Assembly (NCBI GenBank): GCA_011799875.1
Contig: CM022298.1
Coordinates: forward strand, 263,989,757 to 264,053,756
Length of the DNA: 64,000 nt
Direction of reading: 5' to 3'
DNA from: Thinopyrum elongatum
Taxonomy: Eukaryota > Streptophyta > Magnoliopsida > Poales > Poaceae
Shown here: one piece after another, positions 12,201 to 22,000 of the stretch
Layout of the letters: each line of letters starts with the position of its first letter
Position numbering within the stretch: the stretch's first letter is position 1
Notes under the pieces: model-generated
Seen by the model: only the letters and a program-made list of their open reading frames with translations
Database searches by the model: none
What the model was told of the DNA's origin: nothing
Position numbers and translations under genes: made by a program

Positions 12201-13227
12201 CATGCCCGAGACGGCGGTGACGGTGGTCGGCATGGATGGTGGTGGATGGCGCTAGGGGCCAAGGGAGGTTGTCAGAAGCTTTGAGCATGGTCTAGCGATC
12301 AAGTTGGGGATCAGATCAACCGAGGAAGGTAGCTGGAGCGTGACAGGGGCTGTGGTGCCAGTGAGTGCAGTTTGGATGTTCTGGCCATGCTCTTTGCACG
12401 CACGCAGAGTGTTCGACCAAATGCTAGAGTACCCTAGGTTGATCTATTTGATCTAGTTCTTGGTAGGGTGATGCTCCTGGGAACTATAGAGATGTTGGAC
12501 ATGATGGTTTGGTCAAATGAGCAAGTGCCCAATGCAAGTTTATGAGCTTGCAGATTTCTGTCATGCACATGAGGTGTTTGAGGAAATGAAACAGTGACCT
12601 AGGGAATTTTGTTGATGACTAAACTTGGCAAAATGATGCCTCATTGCATAATAAACAACTTGCAATGAAAAGTTTTGAGGAAATTCAGTACTGGAACCAA
12701 ACTTGGAGGAGTCATTTGGTGGACTTCCAAGATGCAAATGGAGGTGATCTTCTGGAGTTAAGAGTTTGGTTGGAAGGACTACAAGATGAGAAAAGTTCAG
12801 AATTGTTTGAGCAAGGAAAAATAGGGTTGTAGTTCAATGCTGGATCTGGACCAAAATTGAAAAGAGATGGTTGTGCTCAAAATCTTCAAATGACCAAGAG
12901 GGACTTTTGCATAGAGTGATACATAGGCATCAAGGGACCTCTCAAAAAAATTGTAGAATTTTAAAAGAATTAAATAAAATATTTCTAATGCAAGAGAGGC
13001 AATTCAAGGTTTCAAAATGCCATTAAAAGAATTATTTGGTGCAAACTTTATTATGAAAATGTTTTCTACTAAATTTTAGAAGGTAAAGGAAATGATCAAG
13101 AAAACTTTCAAACCCACAATATTTTCAGAAGTTTCTATATGGAGGGAAGGATTTTGGATAACAGAAAAGAAAAAAGGTTCTGAAATTAATAAAAGACCTA
13201 ATATAATTCAAAATTTGGGGTGTTACA
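9209..13227 (-). mobile_element. 5' LTR of a minus-strand chromovirus (about 4.02 kb)
   Basis: On the minus strand it begins TGTAACACCCC at 13227 and ends CCA at 9209 beside the primer site. It shares U5-side blocks with the plus-strand LTR at 1484-5546, for example GTATCAAGGAAGT and the CCCAAAG and GTGTGCTGGTCAGGTG blocks, but the U3 parts differ. A minus-strand TATA box lies at 11848-11855. Flank 13228-13232 is CTACA; its partner cannot be seen because the left end of the element is disrupted. Confidence 0.7.
11848..11855 (-). promoter_or_regulatory. LTR TATA box (minus strand)
   Basis: TATAAAAA on the minus strand within GCTATAAAAAGGGCACC, about 1.4 kb into the LTR. This matches the relative position of the TATA box in the related plus-strand LTR. 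Confidence 0.5.
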
Positions 13228-13231
13228 CTAC

Positions 13232-13785
13232 AACGAGTTAGTGATAATATAATAGAAATAATGTAGAGCTGGACTTTCAATACTACTGGCTGCTAAGACA
13301 TGAATGCTCGTCTCGTTGAAGGATTGCCTTAGATGCGGGTCATTAAACTCCTAAACATAGCGGATGTCATCATTGTTCTTGGGGAAGTCAAAAAGGTTAC
13401 ACCACTCATCAAGAGTGATGTTGAAGTCTTGGTCCAAGAAAAGTAAAGTGATCAACTCCTCCTCATATGTATTTGGCATCAAACCAACATTATGTGAGAG
13501 AGTACTAAGAAACTCAAGCGTCATGCATTCATATGTCTCACATCCCTGATAAACTAAATGATGCAACCTAGCATTATTATAAAGAAAATAGAAATCATTA
13601 GTAATACCTAGCTTAGCGAGTGTTGAATCGCAAGCCCACTTGGATGCTTTGATCTTCCTTGTACTAAGCTTCTAAAATTTCTTTCTTGCTTCACGGTCAA
13701 TGAAGTTGATCCCCTGAGTGAAAACTTGTTGTGTTTGTGTGGTGGGTGAACTTGAAGCACCACGTACGTGAGTGGACTTCCTCAT
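13232..13785 (-). pseudogene. Athila-type downstream ORF remnant
   Basis: The minus-strand reading starts at an ATG at 13785 (MRKSTHVRGASSS). It includes the stretch VYQGCETYECMTLEFLSTLS and then a DQDFNITLDEWCNLFDF motif. I recognise this as the protein carried by Triticeae Athila-type (Sabrina/WHAM-like) elements. It lies downstream of the protease remnant in transcription order, the place where Athila elements carry their extra ORF. At least two in-frame stops interrupt it (after ARKKF and after DIRYV), and the end is cut off at 13228 by the LTR insertion. Its function in the family is unknown to me. Confidence 0.6.
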
Positions 13786-14888
13786 AGACATCTACAAAAC
13801 AATTTTTCAATCCAATACAATTAAACAATATTGATCCTATGGTAGTTACAACATCATGCTCCTCTAAAAACATCAACGAATCCAAGACAAACTCAAATTT
13901 GGATAAAAAATATGCATCTCCTAGACATGGCAATGTCAGGCATGTAGAAAACAGATTCGTGAAAAATAAATTGGGGATTGGAGGAGAAATGTACCATAGA
14001 CCGATCACATGGAAGGATTTGAACTGAAATCGATCGGGCGAAGTTTTTCTATGGTTTGGAGAGGTTTGGAGGAAGAAGAAGAAAAGACAAAGATGGGGAG
14101 ATTTACCTCCTTCCTCAGGCTTATTGCGGGTACCAGGGATCCATGCAACCACTGATACGAGCATAAGGGCTCGTATGAAACACCGTCGTTCACCCTGATT
14201 GCTTACCTGCATCTATGCATACCTCATGGGACTGTTGAAACTGGTTGTAGCACCCGTATGGAACACCTTCGAATGCTCTCGTTATTTTCTTCTTCTAGTC
14301 GAGGATGTCATATGACCGCTCGAACAGGCAGGTGCACCTGTATGGAACGCCATCAAATGCTCCGGACTTCTTTCTCGTTTCTGCAGAGATCACAAACAAT
14401 CGCTCATGTGAACGCATGCGCTCGTATCGAACATCGTCGATCACCATGTTGCCTCTTGTTCTTTTGCGTTGGAACCTCCAGGATGTCATGCGACCATCCA
14501 GACGACCGTTGCGGTCTTTTGAAAGGCCTTATTTTGATCTATCTCTTTCGAGACTTCTCCTTTTCCTCGTTTTCCTATGGGGTTAGTTACAACACAATAC
14601 ATATACATATTTCCAGGCATCCAAACATCAATACAACATATAAATTAATTTACACATAGCAAAGTCTTCAGTAGAACAACTGTTACAAACTTACTTCTCT
14701 ACCTAAAACTTCAATCACTCTTTTATTAAAAAATAAAACTTAGTTTCTACTTTATTTGCGTGGGTTGCCTCCCATGAAGCGCTTGTTTTCGGTCGGTTAG
14801 CTCGTCCGTAGTGGTGATGAAGGTCGTGCAAACACATCGAGACCATAGCTTCTGGCATTCACAATGATGCCTTCTCCATTATAGGTCT
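13786..14888 (-). other. Decayed Athila-type internal region with pol end
   Basis: The segment 14755-14888 holds the tail of pol: on the minus strand GGGAGGCAACCCA preceded by AAGCGCTTCAT, the usual 3' end of Triticeae Athila-type pol. It joins almost directly to the protease remnant, so RT, RNase H and integrase are missing. 14600-14750 is AT-rich. 13786-14600 is non-coding and contains a degenerate tandem repeat. Confidence 0.5.
14150..14560 (-). repeat. Degenerate 84-bp tandem repeat, four copies
   Basis: A core like CGTATGGAACACC recurs at about 14170, 14254, 14337 and 14422 (spacing 83-85). Two copies also share GGATGTCATATGACC-like tails. Divergence between copies is high. Confidence 0.55.
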
Positions 14889-15444
14889 TCATTTCTTTTT
14901 CCTGGGGAAATGTCTCACAAAAGGATCTTTAGCTGGTAAGTCAAATCTTACATTCCCCTCAAACACTTTTATCACAGCTTTGATAGTCCTTAGAAAAGGT
15001 CCACTAAGTACTATTGGAGCAATAGGATCAATACCTACAATCACAAGATCAATCCTGATAGGGCAATCATTAATTTGAATGATAGCACAATGCTTAATGC
15101 CTACTGGCTGAGTAAAATTAGAGTTCGCCATATTCAATATAAACTCAGTAGTTGCATAAGGACCTAGATTGAGACTATCATAAACAGACTTTGGGATAGT
15201 GGAAACACTAGCCCCTAGATCACATATCACTGAATTTATTCGAACCAATCTGAATCTTTATGGTAGGTTCAAAAGCATCTTCTTTCTTAGTTGGTAACTT
15301 ACTACAAAGCTTCTTTCTTTCATCATCAACTTTGCATACCCTGGCTGCAACTTGCTCAACAAAGACATTATATGCTTCATCATTAGTTACCTCAGGTAGT
15401 GGGTACTTCATCAATATCATCTTCACAAAATCTGCAATGGTATA
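14889..15444 (-). pseudogene. Athila-type gag-protease remnant
   Basis: Minus strand. 15220-15444 reads as gag C-terminal sequence (DFVKMILMKYPLPEV, then FEPTIKIQIGSNKF). 14889-15248 reads as a retroviral-type aspartic protease domain (ICDLGASVSTIPKSVYDSL, in which CDLGAS aligns with the DTG/DSG active-site motif). The two parts are in different frames, with a one-base frameshift around 15225-15245. The gag side is cut at 15445 by a CACTA terminus. After the protease, the frame ends at a stop just before the pol tail. Clearly inactive. The lineage call rests on the protease and gag wording typical of Triticeae Athila-type elements. Confidence 0.65.
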
Positions 15445-15989
15445 CACTACAAAAAAAGACACATCCATGACATTTAGGCCCGAACAAATTTTTTTCTGTC
15501 ATGGTTATGACACTTCTATGTCGATAATTTTGACAAAAACACGTATCATCATAGATGTGGTGGGCTCCTACTTCTATGACAAAAAATCATGATAGAAAAT
15601 GGGCTTTTCGTCCTGGGCGGGCCGGGGATGCACCTGCATGACATTCTTTGGGCCATCCATGACATAAAAAATCATGGTAGAAGTGAGGGCGAGGAAATTT
15701 TCGCAGATTTCCCGGTTACGGTGGGTGGTCGAGCCGAGCGATGCAGTGTGGTTTGCGCGTTTCTCTCTCGTACGCGCGCGTGGTGTGAGCCGTGTTCTCT
15801 ATAACTGAACCCTACCGAGGCGTGAACCCGAGCAATCGCACTCCTACATACTAAAGCCGATCAATCGTCGATCCCTTCACTGCTAACTGAACCCGGCTGA
15901 CTCCGCTGCTAACTGAACCCGATCGATCATGCTGTTGTTGTTTACTGAAGCCGATCGAACCCTCGTGCGAGATGTAGCTAGCCGGTTGG

Positions 15990-16760
15990 GTTGCCTCTAG
16001 ATGAACAGCGCCCGTTGCTACCGCGCGTGCAATACGTAGAACGAGTCGAGACGTGGTGAGTCGAGCCGGTTTGGTTGGGTGTGGATGAACAGTTCCCGCT
16101 GGGGGTTGGATGAACAGGGCCCCGACCATGTGTAGGCGGTTGCCGCTGGATGAATAGGACCCCGTGGTAGTACGAGGTTGCGCTGGATGAGGAGGCCGCC
16201 ACACACGCTCAGCTGGTTGGGGTGGATGAACAGGACCCCGTGGAGTCTGGATGAACAGTAGCCCGTGGATGAATAGTGATTGGTGGAGGCTGGAGGAAGT
16301 CGACGAAGGATGAACAGTAGCCTGTGGAGTCCCGTTTTGCGGTACGCCACACACCCCTCCGATAAACAGGACCCTGCTTCGACCATAGGATGTTGGAGAG
16401 AAGTCTTTTCGTCCGTTTTGCGGTACGCCAGACCCCTGCCGATGAAGAGGACCCCGTTTCGACCGTAGGCAGTTGGAGAGATGTCTGTTTTGTTCATTTT
16501 GCGGTATGCCAGACCCCTCCCGATGAACAGGACCCTATTTCGACCGTAGGCGATCGAAGAGAACTTTATTTCCTCCGTTTTGCATGACCCGAGTCGATGA
16601 GCAGGACCTCGGTTGGGCTATTCTGTCCAAGTCAGTTGGCTCCCGATGAACATGACGCATTCCCACCCAGTCGCTTGCCTCCCGATGAACACGACGCGGT
16701 TTCCTCCGTTCCAACCCAGCCGGTTAGCTGCTGATGAACAGGACGCCATCACTGTACAAG
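15990..16760 (+). repeat. CACTA subterminal repeats with GATGAACAG motif
   Basis: GGATGAACAG or CGATGAACAGGACCC recurs more than a dozen times. From about 16330 the units lengthen to about 80 bp and each contains TTTTGCGGTACGCC, GATGAACAGGACCC and TTTCGACCGTAGG (starts near 16334, 16413, 16494 and a decayed one near 16573). Subterminal repeats of this kind are the usual transposase-binding regions of CACTA elements. Confidence 0.75.
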
Positions 16761-16969
16761 TTCGAGACGCTGCCCGTATGTACGTACGTATCCGTATTTA
16801 CTTCCTTGTAGCGTGTCTGTACGTACGTGTACACGATTTAGACAGGACTGCCTCAATTGCTACGTCACACATGCCGCTCCTTGCTCGGCCACGGTTCATC
16901 TTGCAGAGAGACCGATTGACCAGTATGTACATACATATTCACGACCAGAGAGACAACCCTACGTATAGT

Positions 16970-17140
16970 TCCATCGGGTGGGTCCCAGCTGTCAGGGAGG
17001 ATAAGGAGGCACTTCCTTGTGTGCGAAGATATAGCTGACGGGTCCCAGCTGTCAGGGGGAGGAATCTTTTTTTTTGCCCGTAATAAGGACACACTTCCTT
17101 GTGTGCGAAGATGTAGCTGGTGGGTCCCAGCTGTTAGGGG
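16970..17140 (+). repeat. Short tandem repeat, GGGTCCCAGCTGTCAGG core
   Basis: GGGTCCCAGCTGTCAGGG appears three times (near 16979, 17040 and 17121), alternating with CACTTCCTTGTGTGCGAAGAT (three times). The period is about 60-80 bp. Confidence 0.75.
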
Positions 17141-17199
17141 GAGAAAACATTATTTTTCAGTGTAAAAAGGATGTAGTTGCATGCATGCGTCCATGGGCG

Positions 17200-18800
17200 T
17201 GGTGCGTCCCCACTGTCAGCCTCCCCACGTACAGTCATCTTCCGATGACTCTCGTTTGTTGACCATGTTGAACACATCATGCCGAGCGCACCAAGGCCGG
17301 TGGACGACGGTGAGGCCCCAGACTGGAATGCCCCGGAGATGGGGAAGACACGATAGTGGAGTCGCAGATGAGAGGATCAGTAGGAAACTTGACTGGTTCG
17401 GGTGCGTGGTGGGCCTTCACTCGATAGAGAATAACATGAGGTGCAGAGGAGTGGAGGGATGGCCTGGCCGTTGGTGGGGTAGGCGGTCCCGGCAGCGCTA
17501 GAGGAAGAAGACGACAGATTGAAGAAGAATGTCGGCCGTTGGATGTAAATCCAACGCCTTTCTTAGGCTTCGACCTTTGTTTTTTTTTGGCGAAAGTGCT
17601 TAGGCTTCGACAAACTGGCCCAGATGTCAGCAAGTCCATTTGGTGGGCCTGGTGAAATAATGATGTAGCCTCTAGGCAGCCCATTTATATATTATGTTAG
17701 AATTTAAAGCTCATTTGCATTTTTCTTGAAATCTGCGGACTTGCTGGGCTGGGTGAAAGTATCATGTTGGGCAGTACGAAGAAATGTTATAAAAACATAA
17801 ACACATGATTGCACATCTATTACTGCATTGGTCAGTAAAATCTTTGCAAGCTTACGTACGCAATCACTGGGAGTTAACTTGCCAAGTTATATATAAAAAA
17901 TTATTATTATTTTTTTGTAAGAACTTTTGATTTACGAAATAAAATATCATTTTAATTTGATGATTTAATTGGATGTGGTGTCTTATTATTTTTTAGGCTA
18001 GACGTGGGACAGTTGAGTTGGTTCTATGGAAAAGTACTGGGAGAAAACTCAGATTACATCGAAAAAGGAAGTGGGAGAAAATTTAGATATAGGATTAATA
18101 AAAACGAAAAATAAAGGAACTGGGAAGGTCTATACAATGGTTGGACGAACGACAGGTTTAACGGAACCTTATGTTGTTTCTATTATATATATGTAATAAA
18201 ATAAGATATAAATATAAATATATGTACTATTATAGAAGGGAAAACATAGGTTCAGTTTTGCATTCTTATAGAAAATAGAACTGAGCTGTGCGTCATCTTG
18301 AAAAAACAAACATAACTTGGGCTGCTGTTGTTATAGACAAGCTAGGCTGGGAGGCCCAGAGGCCGCTTGATACCTGCTGGACCTCAAAAAAAAGTTGAAA
18401 CCAGCTGGATCAACTATGTCTGCATGTCGTGGGCTGCGCATGTTAAACAAGAAAACCAGGGCCATCGACCTGGTGGGCCCGGACTGTCAGTGTCTCGATG
18501 AACAGTCATCTCCCAATTCTTCTTGTTTTGTTGACCATGTTGGGAATGACAGACGGAGGCGCCGTGGTGAGAGCACCAAGGCGAAGGACGACGTCGAGAC
18601 CTCGGCCCGGAATGAACCGGAACCGGGGAAGACGCAGGCGGAGGGGAGTACGAGGGTTGACTTGTTCGGGTGTAGGGTGGGCCGGTGGAGCTGCCGCCGT
18701 CGGAGAATATGTGGGAGTAGAGGGATGGCCTGGCCAGCGCCATAGGCTAGGATGGGTCACCGAGGCAGCCACTGTAGGAAGAGGACGAAAGATTGAACAA
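17200..18800 (+). repeat. Diverged direct duplication inside CACTA 1
   Basis: About 17205-17530 and about 18485-18800 share the same series of blocks: ACTGTCAG, GTTGACCATGTTG, GCACCAAGGC, TTCGGGTG, GAGGGATGGCCTGGCC and AGGAAGA. Copies lie about 1.27 kb apart and differ by substitutions and indels. The spacer (17530-18480) is AT-rich with no gene. Confidence 0.6.
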
Positions 18801-19080
18801 AATAAAGAAATACAAATGGATAGGTGGTTGGTCCCAGATGTCTGTGTACGAGACCTGCTCGGTCCACCTGAGAAGGAGAATATGATGGGAGGAAGGAGAT
18901 TCAAAGCACGGCAGCCCAGTGAACTAGTAACATACATAAGCAAATAGCTTGTCAAAAAAAGCAAACAGGTTAATGGGTTCTTAGACGAAATATTTCGGAC
19001 AAAACAGATAATTACGACACATAGGCTAATGCATGAAACATTTAGATGATAAAAGTGCTTAAACAGATAGAGTACATCAT

Positions 19081-19379
19081 CTAGACCTTCCTGGCACGCT
19101 TGATCATGACACTGCCGCTGTCCGTGTACTCATCAGTTATGGGAAGCAGACACGCCCTCATGTCCAAGATCCGCCTGTACATGTCGTAGCATGCGTATGC
19201 ATCCTTGGCCGCGTATGTTATGTAGGCTAGATTTAGAGGTACCTCCCACGTGTTCAGGTCCTTGGTATCGACGTCTTCTTTCATGTTGGCGTAGCAGGGG
19301 TCGATGATGGTCGCGGCAAGGTCAACCACGGAGTCCTTCTCCTGCCCATTGCCGATGATCTTGTATTGCTTCTGGATGT
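19081..19379 (-). pseudogene. C-terminal fragment of an RNase D/WRN-like 3'-5' exonuclease
   Basis: A minus-strand open frame ends at the stop 19081-19083. From the CACTA 2 junction it reads DIQKQYK, then DLAATIIDPCY, NTWEVPLNLAYITYAAKDAY and CYDMYRRIL. The YAAKD stretch fits motif III (Y-x3-D) of DEDDy exonucleases, and WExPL followed by YAAKDAYACY is typical of the RNase D/WRN family. The upstream motifs I and II, with the other catalytic acids, are absent because CACTA 2 starts at 19380 inside the gene. The piece lies in CACTA 1 and was probably carried by it; a host-gene fragment is the alternative. The tail (KRARKV) is basic. Confidence 0.6.
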
Positions 19380-19640
19380 CACTACTAGGGAAAAGCCTAG
19401 CTGTAGCACGGGTCAAATGCCTAGCAGTAGCGCGGGCTCCAGTGCTAGTAGTAAGGCGCTACAGCTAACTTGTAGCAGTAGCGTTGTTTGCCCCGCGCTA
19501 CTGCTATACCTACTTAGCAGTAGTGTTGTCCTCACCCACGCTACTGCTAAGTAGCTTAGCAGTAGCGTTTTCCAGTCCGGCGCTACTACTAATTAGCTTT
19601 AGCGCTTGAATACGGTGCTACTGCTTCCTGCTAAAGAGTG
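19380..19640 (+). repeat. CACTA 2 subterminal AGTAGCG repeats, both orientations
   Basis: AGCAGTAGCG and its complement CGCTACTGCT occur about ten times, giving many short stem-loops. This is the expected transposase-binding region. 19640-19890 has no gene. Confidence 0.75.
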
Positions 19641-19891
19641 CTACTGCTATATTTTCACAGTTTTTCTGCTACGCATTTGCGATGTTTTTGTACAGGTTTT
19701 ATACAGTATTCTAATGGTATCATAAACATGCAATATGCTCATCATATCATACACATAATAGTCTCATCATATCATCCAACACAAATCATGTCGTCTCATC
19801 ATAATCACGATATAGCGATACAAGTTAAGTGACATGTCTCGAATACAAGCAACTGCATGGTCATCACATACACATGCTTCATCATCTATAT

Positions 19892-20146
19892 CTAAACAAA
19901 GATATATAAGAGAAGAGCGATCACTATGAGCAAGAGCGCGATAATGTAGTAGTTTTTGAGGCGCCGGTTCCGATCCCTCTCTCGCGCTAGCGTCAACCTC
20001 AAGTAACTATCTTCCGCTTTGGCTCTACTATCGAACCCTCTGTGGCTGCCGCCCGTAAACTGGTGCACCTGGGCCTGACACTCAGGCCACTCGTCGTACA
20101 CTCCTAGAACCTTCCCTACGTACACGGTGTAGCACTTCTTTGCCAT
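19892..20146 (-). CDS. Small RNase H1 N-terminal (viroplasmin-like) protein with C-terminal membrane helix
   Basis: Start chosen at the ATG at 20146 (GATGGC context; 84 codons), because homology begins there and the 21 upstream codons look like untranslated sequence. Residues about 4-48 read YTVYVGKVLGVYDEWPECQ, then VHQFTGGSHRGFDSRAKAED. This is the pattern of the RNase H1 N-terminal / caulimovirus viroplasmin fold (Y-VxxGxxxGVYxxWxxCxxQVxxFxGxxxxGFxxxxxAE), which in RNase H1 binds RNA-DNA hybrids. No RNase H catalytic domain follows. Instead there is a charged stretch and a hydrophobic helix of about 18 residues (YIIALLLIVIALLLYIF) at the very end, as in tail-anchored proteins. It lies in CACTA 2, same strand and downstream of the accessory gene. 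The frame is intact. Confidence 0.6.
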   Translation of the reverse strand: MAKKCYTVYVGKVLGVYDEWPECQAQVHQFTGGSHRGFDSRAKAEDSYLRLTLARERDRNRRLKNYYIIALLLIVIALLLYIFV

Positions 20147-20417
20147 CGATGATCTATGTACTTGCATCGTCACATGAGTCGATAATATGCAACATATATA
20201 GTTGAGCAACAGAAAGAGACAGACTTAGCAAAAATAGAAGCAACATATCATAAGCATAAATAACAAAGGTCATCGTACCCAAAATTCCCTAACTAGAGTG
20301 ATCTTCACTAGTTGAGGAGGACAATCTAATTACATCACAAAGTTTCGTCGTGCATAACTCAAAGTTTCGTCATAGAGAAAGTAGTGACTAAACGGACACA
20401 TTGTCATATATCGTCAA

Positions 20418-20686
20418 TCACTCCAACATGTCATGCCATCCATCCAAATCAGGGAGGAAGGACCCGAGTGAAGTGAAAGGCTTCAGGTCAAGACACTGAG
20501 CGGCTATGCGTGTTCAGACGTCTTCCCGCGACATTTGCCCTTCTTCGTAGAACATCCCTGTTTCTTCGAGGACCTCCTTCATGATGCTTTGGGCAAGTTC
20601 ACGCTGGATGTGATAGAACTCAGCTCGGAGCCGATGATCCGGGACATTTCCTAGTTTCTTTGCCCATTGCAGAATATCGGCATCGC
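20418..20686 (-). pseudogene. CACTA accessory gene, C-terminal part (left of Tat insertion)
   Basis: Continues the frame of the gene at 28047-31280 across Tat element A: ADILQWAKKLGNVPDHRLR, then FYHIQRELAQSIMKEVL. A TGA at 20517-20519 follows MSREDV. The same frame then stays open (LDLKPFTSLGSFLPDLDG) to a second stop at 20418, so the TGA is probably a mutated CGA. The TSD copy at 20682-20686 joins cleanly to the right-hand part. Confidence 0.6.
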
Positions 20687-21613
20687 TGTCGTGGTGGAAC
20701 ACGATCACCTATGGGGCCATCAGCCCCTTGTGGTTCGGCAGGGGGGAGATTACATAGCACAAAGAGCGGAAGCCATGGAACAGCACAATAGTGGTGACGC
20801 TGGTGGTTTTTACCCAGGTTCGGGCCGCTGAGAAGCGTAAAACCCGACTCCTGCTTTGGTGGATTGAAGGGAGGACCGCACTGGAAACGTGGCGCTCAAG
20901 CCCGACTAGGTCACCTCGGGGAGAGCAGCTACACGCGTATGAGTGTACAAGTGTCTGATTCCGTTTTTAGGTTGCCATGGCCCTCCTTTTATAGGCTAAG
21001 GGGTTACCACAGTGGCAAAACAGTCATTATCTACTGATTAGATAGCCAACAGTGCTATCAAACCTAACTCTGGCAGTTAGGACAAAGTGCATTAAATGCA
21101 CTGCTAGGTGTCACGCTCAGGATGCAGCCCGGCAGGCCTGCCACGCCGCTTAATCATCTTCTACCTGTATGCATGACACGCCTCTGGATGGGTGTCATAT
21201 AGGGGGGAATCTCCCTTCCAAATGGCTGCCACGTGCCAAATGATAGCCACTTAATCACTTGGGGGCTCGACACCACACTGATAAGCGACTTGCGTCACTG
21301 TGCGGTGGAGCGGTCGAGTCTTGGCGGGGATATTTGCCCTTGGTGGTCCCGGCAAGCCTGCCGGGGAAATCTTGAGACTTTTTCTTGGTGAGGCCTCGAC
21401 CTGACCAGGCTCGCTTGCCAGTAAGGGAAGTCTTTTCTTAGTGACATCTTGTTCCCTTGGCTTGTCTTGGTCTTCTTGACCGGCCCTTTGATTCCTCAAA
21501 GAGCTATCTCTCTGGCATGGTCTCGTCTTGGGAGCTTGGTGCTGTTGGGTTGGAGGCCTATTGTACGTGCACAAGTCAGGGGAAACATACACCCCTGTTT
21601 GTGTACCCCGACA
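20687..21613 (-). repeat. 3' LTR of Tat element A (927 bp)
   Basis: TGTCG to CCGACA. Includes the block TTTTTACCCAGGTTCGGGCC (from 20808), shared with element B LTRs, and a minus-strand TATA box at 20985-20993. It is longer than the partner LTR because the partner has lost two segments. Confidence 0.85.
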
Positions 21614-21632
21614 GAATCCCCCGGGCCTGAGC
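21614..21632 (-). other. Polypurine tract of Tat element A
   Basis: On the minus strand GGCCCGGGGGATTC leads directly into the 3' LTR. The same position in element B reads GGCCCGGGGGCTCC. Confidence 0.6.
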
Positions 21633-21853
21633 CATACGTGTCGCCGGGCACGTTGGGTTAGGCCCCAAACAGTGCGCGGACACGTGTCGAGAAAGTGCTG
21701 CGCGTGCAGCGGTTTGTTATGATGACAATTCAACCCAACGTCCACTCCGCATAATTACCACAGGTCGTGGGGTCGTGGGACTGTAGCAGTTAATGTAAAA
21801 TGGTGACTTCCTGAGAGAAAGTAGCGAAGAGCCCCCCCCCACGTTCGTTCCTC

Positions 21854-21860
21854 ATAAAAG
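21854..21860 (+). promoter_or_regulatory. TATA-like box of the opposite-strand gene (element A)
   Basis: ATAAAAG in TTCCTCATAAAAGAGAA, 147 bp before the ATG at 22001. Element B has a near match (TTCCCCATAAAAAAGGAGAA) 167 bp before its ATG. Confidence 0.4.
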
Positions 21861-22000
21861 AGAAAACGCAAAAGGGCGCTGCTCATTCGCATTCGTTTCT
21901 CCCTCCATCATCTTCCTCCTCAAGCCAAGCGACCGCTCCTGCACCCACACTCGCCTCCAATGCCTCATCCGGTCTTCCACCCTTTCCACAGCCCCGAAGG

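Larger units (their letters stand above)
15445..19379. mobile_element. CACTA transposon 1 (left terminus and subterminal region)
   Basis: Starts at 15445 with CACTACAAAAAAAGACAC, followed by the TGACATTT and TTTTTCTGTCATGG blocks that I recognise from Triticeae CACTA (Jorge-like) termini. The target triplet on the left is ATA. Long subterminal repeat arrays follow (15990-16760, 16970-17140), then a diverged direct duplication (about 17200-17530 and 18480-18800). An exonuclease-like gene fragment lies at 19081-19379. The second CACTA interrupts it at 19380. No matching right terminus is seen in the window, and no TNP2-type transposase is visible. Confidence 0.7.
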
